In this document: positions 1-10,900 of the stretch, one piece after another
How the letters are laid out: each line of letters starts with the position of its first letter
How positions within the stretch are numbered: position 1 is the stretch's first letter
DNA from: Anoplopoma fimbria
Lineage: Eukaryota; Chordata; Actinopteri; Perciformes; Anoplopomatidae
Assembly (NCBI RefSeq): GCF_027596085.1
Contig: NC_072458.1
Span: 18,274,384 to 18,338,383, forward strand
Length of the DNA stretch: 64,000 nucleotides
Direction: 5' to 3'
Program-made: the position numbers and the translations under genes
Notes under the pieces: generated by a model
The model's database searches: none
Told to the model about the DNA's origin: nothing
What the model saw: only the letters and a program-made list of their open reading frames with translations

Positions 1-1327
1 TTTATCAGAGATGTTCTAATAAGTTTCATTCAGCATTAAAAAAAACATAGAAAACATATAATTGACAATAAAAAATCTAGGTTGACAAAGACCAATATGA
101 CAGATTAATCCATTAAGAGGGGGCAGTCCTAATTAAGAAATCTATTTTATTCATTATAATACTCTCATAGCCTTAAATCCTAGGTTGTGTAATAGAGTGA
201 CGTTGTTGCGATTTTGACAACTTAACATGTATTCTCCATTTATCTTTTTTTGCTGTCGAACAACTTTATCATTTAAAAGAATGTTAAAATGTTAACTTTA
301 TTTTTTAATGCTGAACTCAACTATTGCACAATTTAGTAATTCTAAACTATGTTTTAGCAAATGTACATTTCTGTGAAACTTCTGCTCAACTCTACTAGAT
401 ATTTATTATTAAAATGTTGCGGTGTGTCACTTTAAATATTAACGAGTGTCATTTCAGTGTGGGAGGTCATGTATGTATGTGCGTGCGTGTTCTACGTGGG
501 GTTCCTCTGACTCTCCCGGTATCCCAAAGGAAACCTCTCAGGTTAAATTTAGAGCCAGTGTCGGGTCAGCCAGAGCAGCAACCTGAGCCTCCATGAGCAT
601 GTGTGCAGCTCCCTCTACTCCTTTCCTTCCTCCGACTTACTTCATTTCCACACAAAGTTACCTATTGCCTCCAGAGCGTTACACCACTACTGGTTCAGCC
701 CTCTCTCAGTGATGTCAACAAGAGGCTTCCTCTTTTCTCACTGTGTTTCCTCTGTGAGATGAGGCTCCTTGAGTTCACTGAACTCTGTGTTTTTTCTCAG
801 AGCCTGGTAGACTGTTGCTCAGAAACTTCTTTATGCTGACGATCCTTTAATCTGCCCTCAGGTGTTAAAATAAAGTACAGCACTCCATGTGACACTGCAC
901 TCATGATTAGAAACCGATAAGAAGCAGAGATTAAGTCGTGTTGGCATTTAATTATCAGATAAACATCAGGAGATATTTTAGCTTTAGAGTTAACCACTGT
1001 GTCCCTTCATGTATTCAAGCCCCTGTGGGGTTTTTATGTTTGCTATACAATGCTCTGATTCTCATCATTCTCATAAGCCACAGTGTCATTAGCTGGCACT
1101 TATGTCTTATAATGTACAGTTCTGCAACATTACTACTAATATTGCTTTGACAGTTAAACAGTTATTACAAGTGATTTATTTACCAGGTTTCTGTGGATCT
1201 CTGTCTAAGTCAGCCGAAATTAAAACTACAATCAACATTTACGTCATTTCCAAATCAAGAAGTGCAACCGACAACAAATCTGGTGTCTGTGCGTAGTGCT
1301 GACAAAATGTTCTCCTTTCTGTTGCAG
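1..1327 (+). other. Intron of eepd1, no exon seen
   Basis: AT-rich sequence upstream of the first recognisable eepd1 exon. I see no coding exon, RNA gene or clear mobile element in it. The N-terminal eepd1 exons (in the known family they encode two helix-hairpin-helix motifs) must lie left of the window. Confidence 0.6.
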
Positions 1328-4300
1328 TTCTGCGTGGAGTTAAACCTAGGAACTCTAGCCAGCGTACGGAAGTGGAAATGGCCACGAGGGCTGTGGAAAA
1401 GTGTCGTGTCTGAAAAACCAACGGGACATTCGAGCAAGGTACATCAGCAATTTTGAACAACACTGAGATTGACTATCATGGGACAGAAAACTGCTGCTCC
1501 TCTGCTGTATTTATTCAAATTTAGCAGCTGATGCGGTTTTAATTCAGAAATACTCAGAAATCCAGAAAAAAAGATGTCTGTGAGAGAGTGAGGGGAGATG
1601 CGATATCGCTTAACTATGATGAAATTGATGCACAATTTCCTTTTCTTTAATGCAAGACAAAAGACAAAACATTAAGTAGTAAAGTTAAGGATGCAACTGA
1701 AGACATTCAGTTCTTTCATCATCCATAGATCCTATGGTATTGCCTTTCAAATTTAGATCCTATACTATGTGAGGATAAAAATCTTGTATTTTTTCCTTTT
1801 TTGCATCTCCATATATGCTTGAATGGTAATTGAAAAGGGTTTACTTACAATTAAAACCTATTCCTTAGTTTATGTTACCTTTCTAAGGAGACCAGACATA
1901 TATATATAAGTCCTATATGATTCATTTGGGTATGTTATTTTATATGTATATATCTGACTCCATTTCCCATGATCCTCTTGTCCCAGGGAGTGAGCTACTC
2001 TGGCTTTCTGTGGGACACTTCGTCAGGTATTGACATGAAGGATGCAGCAGTCCTGGAGTCTCCTGTTGTCAACGGCAACGGAAATCATAGCTACCCTCGC
2101 CTCTACTTGGCTCACTTCTCTGTAAGTAATGATCGATTCCCAAACAGATTTAAGCTGAAAGATTAGCAGGAACGTCATACAGCTTTTTTTTCAGGGAATG
2201 TTGCAACAGACACAAAGTTCATAATACTGCAGATATTCAAATATTGCAATACTTTTATAATGTTGCGTAAGCTCATTTGGTATTATCTAGTGACTCAACA
2301 GACATTTATTTGGATGAAAATCTTTGAGGTTACCACTTTAAATTCAACTTATTGCACTATTTGCAGAAGTGGCATTATTGTTTGTAAATTATGTAAAAGA
2401 ATATGGCAAAAAGATGCCATATTTTTGTTATTATGGAAACATAAAAGTTACTGCAGTAAGATAAACATAATTTCACATGGACAGAAATTTCCTTGTTGAA
2501 GAATAACTCCAGTTAATTACAGCTTGGGTCTTGTTTTTGGAGTTTTAAAAAAATTATTTCTATTAGTAATTATAAAACTGAACTCACTAAAGTAATTGCT
2601 GATCTCTGGGGAAATTATTATAATAATATCATTGCTAAAAACATTGTCAGACAGGACAAGAAACAGGAATTAAAAGGAATTATGTATAATTTATTGTACC
2701 AACAACACATTTTGTAACCCACATGCATTTCTCTGCATTTTTTTTTTTTTTTCTTACCAACTTGATTCTGACCAAAATGAAATTACTGACTTTTCCCGTC
2801 AGGTTGGTTCATACGAGCTGACAGTGGTGAACGTCCACATGCAGACCACAGCTGCATCAGGAGAGTCCAACGGCAAGAACCACAACACAGAAGAAGCCAA
2901 GTGTCCGCACCTCCCCCCCACCATCCAGGAAACACTCAGAGGTCAGTTCTATCAGGCCCGACCAGTGAAAGTCACCTCTTTTTCCACATCACAGCACATC
3001 TGTCCATTGGGAGTAATGGATCAAAACTAAAGTGATCTGAGACCAAACTTGCTAACCGTCCAGATTTCCCCGGTATTTTATCGTTTTCATTGCCCTCTCT
3101 GGTTTCCTCAGGGTCATAACTCTCCTGTATTTCACCCGTTTTTTTGTTTTTTTTCCTTTTTATTGTTGAAAATCGTTTTCTGGCACTATAAAGCTATAAG
3201 CCCAAAGACTCTAAAAGTCTTTGGGCTGTCCATTCAGTGAAAGACAATTTTGTCCCAGCCGGACAACAATACAGCTCCACCAAATGTTGTTTCCAGGCAT
3301 CAACATGACGCTAAAGAGAGCTGCTTGCGTCTCGTCTTCAGTGGGTGAGAGGCGGAGAGAAAAATAGAGTTTTATGAGAAGGAAAGCAATTTCAGACTTC
3401 CTTGACGGAAGAATTCATGTTTTTTAGGATAAGTTTTAAAGGAAAGGTGCATGCATTTAGTAAAATATGGGCAGTGGCGTGCATAGACTCTCTAAGGGGA
3501 GGGGCAAAAAAATTATAATAATTGAATGAAAACTGATGAATATTAGTTTAAGCCAGACTTTATTCTGTTTTTTCTGATAATTATTAGTCAAATTATCAGA
3601 AAAAAATTGACTAATAATGAAGCCAAGAACCAGGTGTGGACCTGAGCCTGCTCCGACTATGTACAGGTACGACTGACGTCTACCACGTGGACGTCAGTCG
3701 TAAAAGCATTTTTAAACATAAAAATGCTTTTGCAGTCTACTTTTATTTTGTTATTAATTTTTTTTAAAGTCACCAAAATGATTGAAACAAAGTCTCTGCA
3801 AACATTGAGTCTTTGCGTCCCTCCATCTCTACATGGAGGTGAATTAAGATAATGTCCTCCTATTCTCAATCTTTTTTTCTATGCATCTTTTCTCTGCAGG
3901 TGAGAAGGAGTTGCTGGTGCTGGGAGATTTCAGCTCGCCAGCTCAGAGCTCGGAGTTCGACATACTGAGAAAGGAGAAGCTCTGTGCCCTGGTACCATCC
4001 TCCCAGTTCACCAACATCAGCACCCGCTCACCACAGGGCACCCGCTGCCTGGACAACATCTGGGTGAGCCGCTCCCTCAAGAAGATCTATTCCGGTAGGT
4101 GCACTGTGTGGACGTTTTCTGACAGTGGTAGATTTTGTGTCTCAAGTCAGTCAATCGAGACGAATGAAGGGAAGAACAGTCAAAACAAGTCTTCAGTCAT
4201 TCGTGACAGGACAAATTCAAGTCTGGAGTCAAAGTATATCGAGATAAATATATTTTGAGTTGTAATAGGAATTTCTCAACTCTCAAATAAAACAAGTTTT

Positions 4301-5153
4301 AGTCTCTGCTACGACTCAAAGTCAAGTCTCAAGATCAGTGAACATTGAGCCTCAAGTTAGACAAGTCAGGTCTATAAAAAGCAAAGTCAAGATATGAGTT
4401 TTTCTGGACAGAAAATTTAAAGAATGAATCATTCAATCAATCAAAGAGCTGTGAGCTTTTTACATGACTGACCAAGACCTCAATGCATAGACCTGAGAAT
4501 TAAATGTCCTTGAAAAGACCTGCTAGTTGCTTCATTTCATGACTTCAGTCTGACTCGACCTGACTGTCCTGATATTTACATGTACAGGACACCTGGTTTT
4601 CCTTTTTTATGTTTATATTTACATAAAAACATTTACATATGTATTTGGGTTGTCCGTCCATCCATCCTAGTAAACGCGATATTTGGCACAAACATCCACT
4701 TGAACTCAACATTGAACTGATAAGACATTGGTGGTCAAAGGTCACTGTGACCTCACAAAAACACAAGTATTCATATGCTAATTATGACAATTTCACACAA
4801 ATGTCTGATGACTCCTTAAAGCACTTATGGATATAAACTGAAACATGATACAACCATGAGGCAATGGTCGTAGTTATTTATAATGAATGGAGTCCAGTTT
4901 CATTTTCAGCTAATGCTTGAGTTCATGATAGGTCATCTCCTCATATCTTTTCCCTCCAACAGGCCACTGCCTGGTGGTGCGGGAGGGCCTGACCAACCCC
5001 TGGATCCCAGACAACTGGTCGTGGGGCGGCGTGGCGTCGGATCACTGCCCCGTGGTGGCCGAGTTCTACGCAGACGTCTCCACTAAGGAGTTGAGCAGGC
5101 CTGGTATGGCAGTGGTGGACCGAGGAGACATTATTCCCAAGCACGAGCGGTGA
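1328..5153 (+). CDS. eepd1: Endonuclease/exonuclease/phosphatase family domain-containing protein 1, 3' part
   Basis: Five exons give the C-terminal 256 residues: 1328-1438, 1987-2121, 2803-2941, 3900-4094 and 4963-5153 (TGA at 5151-5153). All junctions are GT-AG and the phases agree (0,0,1,1). The product carries the second half of an EEP (DNase I-like) fold: a VVNVHMQ strand, the LVLGDFSS motif, LDNIWVS, and the catalytic SDHCPV near the end. The tail ends in KHER. Known family members are nucleases acting at stalled replication forks, with a membrane-linked role in cholesterol efflux also reported. The upstream exons with the helix-hairpin-helix region are outside the window, so the gene is partial here but not broken. 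The usual GDFN loop reads GDFS. The gene is convergent with matcap2. Recognition of the family is confident. Confidence 0.93.
3199..3227. repeat. Perfect 12-bp hairpin in an eepd1 intron
   Basis: The arms AGCCCAAAGACT (3199-3210) and AGTCTTTGGGCT (3216-3227) flank a 5-nt loop. It is intronic, so it is not a gene terminator. Confidence 0.85.
3573..3731. repeat. Cluster of perfect short-loop inverted repeats in an eepd1 intron
   Basis: Adjacent hairpins lie in the intron between 2941 and 3900. They are 3580-3591 with 3607-3618 (12-bp arms), overlapped by 3573-3582 with 3591-3600 (10-bp arms); 3668-3680 with 3690-3702 (13-bp arms, 9-nt loop); and 3702-3714 with 3719-3731 (13-bp arms, 4-nt loop). 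All arms are perfect by eye. A further one lies at 3199-3227. They do not look like a known transposon end. Confidence 0.8.
4640..4870. mobile_element. Dispersed fish repeat fragment in the last eepd1 intron
   Basis: The stretch with 'aacgcgatatttggcacaaa' followed by 'ggtggtcaaaggtcactgtg' matches a repeat I recall as very common in percomorph genomes. The assignment is from memory, no ends or target duplication are visible, and the class is uncertain. Confidence 0.45.
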
Positions 5154-5352
5154 CGGCATCCAGCAGTCACAGAAAAAAAAAGACAGTAGTGACGTAAGAC
5201 TTTGTCTCTGCCCGGATCACGCTCCGTCTTGGTTCGCTGTGGAGCAAAGACTTTCCTGATGAATGTGAAGAAGTGCCAAGATTGCCTTTTTGGTTTCAAT
5301 TTATCAAAGTATGATAGTAACTGGTGATAGAGCCATAACAATGTTCCGACAA

Positions 5353-5415
5353 AATAAATATAATGTACTTTAAAAAGAAATGTGCCAAACATTTTCTATA
5401 TGTATATAAAATAAA
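5353..5415 (+). terminator. eepd1: Poly(A) signals of eepd1
   Basis: AATAAA occurs at 5353-5358 and again at 5410-5415, 200-260 nt after the eepd1 stop codon. They imply a short 3' UTR. Confidence 0.55.
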
Positions 5416-5979
5416 GAGAAGTTGATAGATGTTCCGGCTGTGTTCGACCTCTCATTAATCAGGATGTTCTGAATGACCCAGCTCTCCAACGGGCCGTTGG
5501 CCGCTGTGACGCTCATCCGTTCTGTCAGTTGAGAGGGTGATAACATCCTCATGATGGCTGAGCTCCTACATTATGTAAGCCGGGCCTCTGTGTGCACACG
5601 TGAGCCGCTATCTTCCTCTGTGATGTAAATGAGCTGCCGGGGCAGAGTGCCAGGGATTATTTTAAAGGGGCAAACACAAAACTGACTCATTGTTTTTTTG
5701 TATCAATCACTGATCACAGATGCAAATAGATCCACATTACAACACAAATGATCTTATTCTAAGGAAGCCTGGCAGAGGATATAACAAATTTGTTGGCCAT
5801 TTTGCATAATGCAAAATATATACTATAAAAACATCCGTTCTTCCCATTCATGGATTAGCAATCAAGCAAGATTAAGCACAAATTGGTCAAATTATTTTTT
5901 AAATTGAAAATGTACATTAAAGCAGCAGAACAGATTTGAATGCTATTGAAAATCATCACGAGGCAAGATCAACAAGCAA

Positions 5980-6230
5980 GCCCCTGCTGTTAACGCAACA
6001 AAACTACTTAGTTAGGTTTAGGAAAGGTTCTTGATTTGGGTTTAAATAATTACGGAAATGGCATTACTTAAATACGGAAGATACATGACATAAGTTAATG
6101 TCGACTTCTGATTTTACACGGGAAACAAACAGTAATCTTCTGGGTGAAAGTCAGCTGCTTTTAATCTTTGACCTACTTCCTACATGGACTTTGTCACAGT
6201 TTAAACTACATCACTTGTCCTGACTCACGA
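5980..6230. mobile_element. Dispersed teleost repeat fragment
   Basis: The run 'gttaggtttaggaaaggttc', then 'aaatacggaagatacatgac' and 'cacgggaaacaaacagtaat', matches a repeat I recall as abundant in many fish genomes. It is diverged, with boundaries estimated by eye. Class not assigned. Confidence 0.45.
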
Positions 6231-6721
6231 TTATATGGGTTATATATCAATTAATTACGGAGGTTATAAATACATTTTAGTTATCATTTCAAACAGTGGT
6301 ATAAACAGCCTTATGTCCAAAGATTACAATTCATATATATGTAAATACAGTATATACAAAATATAATGAAATGAAACCAAGGTGATGACTTTTGCCAACT
6401 TTACTTATTATTTAAGTTCTTAGATAAAACCTCAATATCATAATAATATTTTGCTGAAAAATTTAAATTGCAAAACCTATGATGCTTGGTTTACCGTAGT
6501 TATAATTCAATTTGTGCATACTTATATTAAGTACTGAATAGCCATATTCTCAAACTTAAAAGGTATTTACAATATGTAAAATACATATTTTCATGTGTTG
6601 AGTATATGTGTTTTATCTGTACAGTATATTCAAACATGTTGAAATTCATGAATTTCCCAGTGTGTGTATATATATATATATATATTAATAATTATAGGGG
6701 GTTTTAAATGTACACTTCAAA

Positions 6722-6775
6722 AACTCAGTTTGTGTAAATAAATATATATATATATATATTTACACAAACTGAGTT
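6722..6775. repeat. Perfect palindrome with AT core
   Basis: The 19-bp arms 6722-6740 and 6757-6775 are exact inverse complements around a 16-bp alternating AT spacer, so the whole segment can fold into one long hairpin. Confidence 0.85.
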
Positions 6776-8278
6776 CATGTATAGCATAAACATTTGTATT
6801 CCATTATTTAATATACACTTTATGTGGCTTGCTTTCTGATGGCAGTTAGATGAAGTCCTACATTTAGAATATCTGGTGGATTTTATGACTCGTGGGATTT
6901 CAGGATTTCTCTTCATGTTTTCTGCTGTTGTAGTTCACTTCTGGAAATTGTTTTATAATGAGCTGCTGTCCTCTAGTGGAGATTCAGCTCTATTTCACAA
7001 CAGCCACTTCAACTGTCTCCTCATCTGACGACGGCGTGTCTTTACTTCTAAACAACAAGTTTCAATATATTAATTCCTAAAATCATGGAAATCAAACAAT
7101 TCAGGTTACAAGAATGAAGATATTAATAAAGATAAAATAAAACATAAGGAGATAAATAAAGAGATATAAACAACACACATATTCCAGAAGCAATTTAAAG
7201 TGTTAAAAATGTTGAGGTTAGAAAACCTTGTAAGGAGAGTGCATTCTCATTAGAAGTGCAATACTTTTTGTGCATATTGCGTAACAGATCCAACTGTAGT
7301 GAGTTGGGAGGGGAAAGCTTCAGTGTGATCGCTGTGTACTTCAGACTGATACCTTTTGTGCAGCATGTCACTGCTTGTAGCCGTCAGTCACCACTCAGTT
7401 CCTCAATGGTTTCCAGTTTCCCAGTGAAACCAGACTCTGGTGAATGGGAAGTGTGACACCTCTGGACAGGGTTCGGAGAGGCCAGCAGTGTATGTCGTGA
7501 CAGATTGAGTTACTGCGGTCACTCTGTCACTTGTGGTTCAGCATGTTCGACTGTGGAAACTTTCCTTATTGGTCTCTGACACTGAGAAGAGCTCCAGATA
7601 CTTAACCCATGTTCACTGTGGTTTCCAATGTCCTGCTACAATTGACTATGTTGGAAAAAGATTTAGTCCTTCCAAATACATAGTATGTCAAATGCAGTGA
7701 TCCTAAAAAAAACAGGATTCATTTGGTATTACACTGTGTCTATGTTATACTTCAGAAATCAACATTGGATAGATACAGGGTACACTGGACTCAAATGTTT
7801 GGGGTTTTACAAGTCTTACTGATAGTTTTAGTCTTACAAAAGTAATAACGGAGAGCATGCATTAAAACAGCACAAATCAATATTCTTACATTTAGTAATG
7901 TATCACTTTTACTATGGTTAATGTGAAAGGTGAAAAGTGATCAACCAACAGAGAATCACCACCTAACACTTCAGTTGCCCCTAAATGTATGGGAGCCTTT
8001 TCCAGCATCTTTCAGCTCATTGTTTTAGATTTCTGACCTACATACTCCACTCTCAACAACCTGGTTTTCAGTGTCAAAGTAAGCGAGTACTTAGAAAAAA
8101 AAAGTGTAGCATTTAGCAACTAAAGAGCTAGATGTTTCCTCTAGAGGAAAGACACAAATAAAGTAAAAATGGCTTATCATAAGAAACCACTGTGGCACGT
8201 ATCATTCAGCACGTACAAAAAAAATAAAGAAAAACTTTGGGAGACACAAAGCACAGAACAAATTTTCAGGTAGTCCAC

Positions 8279-8284
8279 TTTATT
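8279..8284 (-). terminator. matcap2: Candidate poly(A) signal of matcap2
   Basis: TTTATT on the plus strand reads AATAAA on the minus strand. Using it would give matcap2 a 3' UTR of about 2.4 kb. No transcript evidence is available, and other sites are possible. Confidence 0.35.
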
Positions 8285-8519
8285 TGAAGATTTTATCTAT
8301 GAATATCACCAAAAAAGTCACTCATAGAAAACATTACATAGGAATGCCGTGTAATTAAACTCTACTATTTAAGGGGCAGAGTAGCACACACGCTCTGGAT
8401 ATCAGGTCATTCCTGGTATCAACGACACAAAAACTCATCAAGTATCACAATAGAACCAAGAGGCATTTGGTTTGTTTTGTAAAACATAAATATATCATAA
8501 GTGACACCAACCTTAGAGT

Positions 8520-8985
8520 GTGAAAAAGAAGTGGACGTAGCCTCCGGGTCTGGAAAGTGAAGCCAATGCAGAAGCTCCTTAAACTTGCATTCTTTCTAAT
8601 CAAAATCTGGATGTCAAATGAAGTCTGATTGTATAGAAGTCTATGAGAAAATGACCCTACTTCTCACTTGATTTATTACCTCAGTAATCATTGTTAACAT
8701 GAGTTTATGGTCTCAATCTCTAGTTTCAAATCTTCTTCAATACAGCATGATGTTCATTTAGTAAATTATGGTTCTATTTAGTGTAAAATAGACGATAAAG
8801 CTGTGTATGCTTTAGGGCGGGGCTACCTTGTGATTGACAGGTTGCTATATGGTCACTTCTGGCTCCAAAAAACAAGATGGCGACGGCCAAAATGCCAAAC
8901 TCAAGGCCTCTAAACTGCCGTCCACAAGCCAACATATGACATCATGGTGACTACGTCCACTTCTTTAATACCGTCTATGACACCA
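8520..8985 (+). mobile_element. Dispersed repeat, related to an inverted copy at 44.7-45.1 kb
   Basis: The segment with 'aaaatagacgataaagctgt', 'gctttagggcggggctacct' and 'tgtgattgacaggttgctat' recurs, diverged and inverted, at about 44690-45115. It probably lies in the matcap2 3' UTR. No open reading frame suggests a transposase, so it is likely a non-autonomous element. Confidence 0.55.
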
Positions 8986-9489
8986 ACACAGTAACTGCCC
9001 ATATCAGTGCAGTTGAAAAAGGTAGATCGAAGGTAACAAAGTGCAAATAGTCAACCAGGGCTTCAAGTCAGTGCACACGGACCACAAAGGTTTCATAGGA
9101 ACTCACCTTCAAAATATACAGCTTTACAAGTGACTTTCACATTTCTTTTCTCCCGAGCAACAACTCCCTTTTTCAATTCCTAACATCAGTACTACAAAAA
9201 TATTCATCCTTAGTGGTAGCTAGAGGAAAAAAAGTGCAAGAATGTGTTTATCCCCACTCAAGAGACGGATATAAAACACTAGGTAAGTACACTTAGATCA
9301 CAGGTGCGTGAGAGAAAGACAAAGAATGCTTAAATTAGAACTAGATCAATGTGTTTTTGATGTTGAAGCTAACCATATTCATGCACAAGTCTACAAGAAA
9401 TTAAGCAACGGTTATGTCACATCTGATATCAATGGCTAATTATGAGCACAAATGAGATCCACGCGTGTGATGTATAGGATAGAAGATGG

Positions 9490-9575
9490 TGGTATATATA
9501 TATATACACCACATATATATATATGTATATATATATATATTACAATATATATATACATTGTAATATTAGCAAATT
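9490..9575. repeat. TA-rich imperfect palindromes
   Basis: A TATA-repeat tract flanked by ggtgg/caccac and then ttacaat/attgtaa forms two imperfect inverted repeats. Probably simple sequence in the matcap2 3' UTR. Confidence 0.6.
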
Positions 9576-10699
9576 AGCATGTAATTTGAACTAATCCAAA
9601 TGCAACCCAATTAGCCCAATATACTACAGAAAAACGCTGCTGAATTAACGTCTTACTGTTCATTCACAGTGACTCTGTTGCCTCACTGAGTAAAAAGCTA
9701 AGGTTGGTTAAAGGCAGTTGCATTTGAAAAGTCAGCATGGAGCTTTACATTTATCCAGATTTATTACCCTGTGTTAATTCCATCACTTCTCAGATGGTTT
9801 GGTGCAATGATTGTGACGATTATACTTTCAGCATAGCTAGCTGGTAACTCCATTTTACGTTAGCAAATAAAACAACAGTAGCCTGGTTCACGTATGGCAA
9901 CACGGCATGCAATGGGTCAAAGTGCATTTCACGAACCAGTACATGAGACACCCTCTGAACTAAGTGAAGTACAGCAATCCCTTATATGTGTGTGAAGTCA
10001 ATTTGAAAACAGTCTCACCATTACAAGTTTAGTGCACCACAAAGCACTGACAAGCGTGTTAATTAAGTTAAATTATATTAACCTTTCATAAATCTAAGGG
10101 ATCCTTATTAAACGTGTTTGTCCATGAGATGTGTTTATGTAAAAAAAAAACAAGATTTTCAAGTCTTAAATTTAAATATTAGACTTTAAAAAAATCAATC
10201 AGGCTCTAAATTAGGTCAAAATATTAAAAATGTATTTTCGCAATGGAGGAGATATTACTGCAAACCCTGCTTAATCCAAAACTGGGTATCAAACCTCGAA
10301 CCAAACTGATATCAGAGACTAACAAGTAAAATTAATTTGGCACAATGTGCTTGGAAAATGTTTCATTTCTGTATTGATCACTAATCAAGGTATTGTATTG
10401 GCACTGTTAAAAAAAATATAAACTACTTCCAATTGTAATCACAAAGCACTGAAATGATTCTCTGGATGCTCCCTATTGTATCGGTGGAGAAATGGCAATA
10501 ACAGATCTATAATTCAAAGCCAATGTAAACTAATGTATCTGTCTAACGTTTCACTGCATGCACTAAAGCATGCTGCACATATCACACACTCTGCTACCAT
10601 GCAGGATGATGGTGTTGAGGCATGCGGGCCGCGGCTGGCAGTGGTGGTGACGGGTTTTATTCAGGTGTGATCAGGTTTGTGCAGTGGAGCGGAGCTGAG

Positions 10700-10867
10700 T
10701 CAGATGATGGCCTTGAGCTCCTCGTCACTCAGCTGGTTGACCGCCATGATTTTCTCCAGCTGCTCGGCATACCTTGCCTGGTCCTGCATGAAGTGTGGTA
10801 TGCGGACGTTTTCCATCTGAGCCAGTGGTTTCAGGCGGTCCACGTCTTCAAACGACACCTGAACCCG

Positions 10868-10900
<33 letters not shown>

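Larger units (their letters stand above)
5416..8278. other. Intergenic region between convergent eepd1 and matcap2
   Basis: AT-rich with no gene-like reading frame. It contains a probable dispersed repeat (about 5980-6230), a long palindrome (6722-6775) and short TA runs near 6667. I see nothing else interpretable. Confidence 0.6.
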
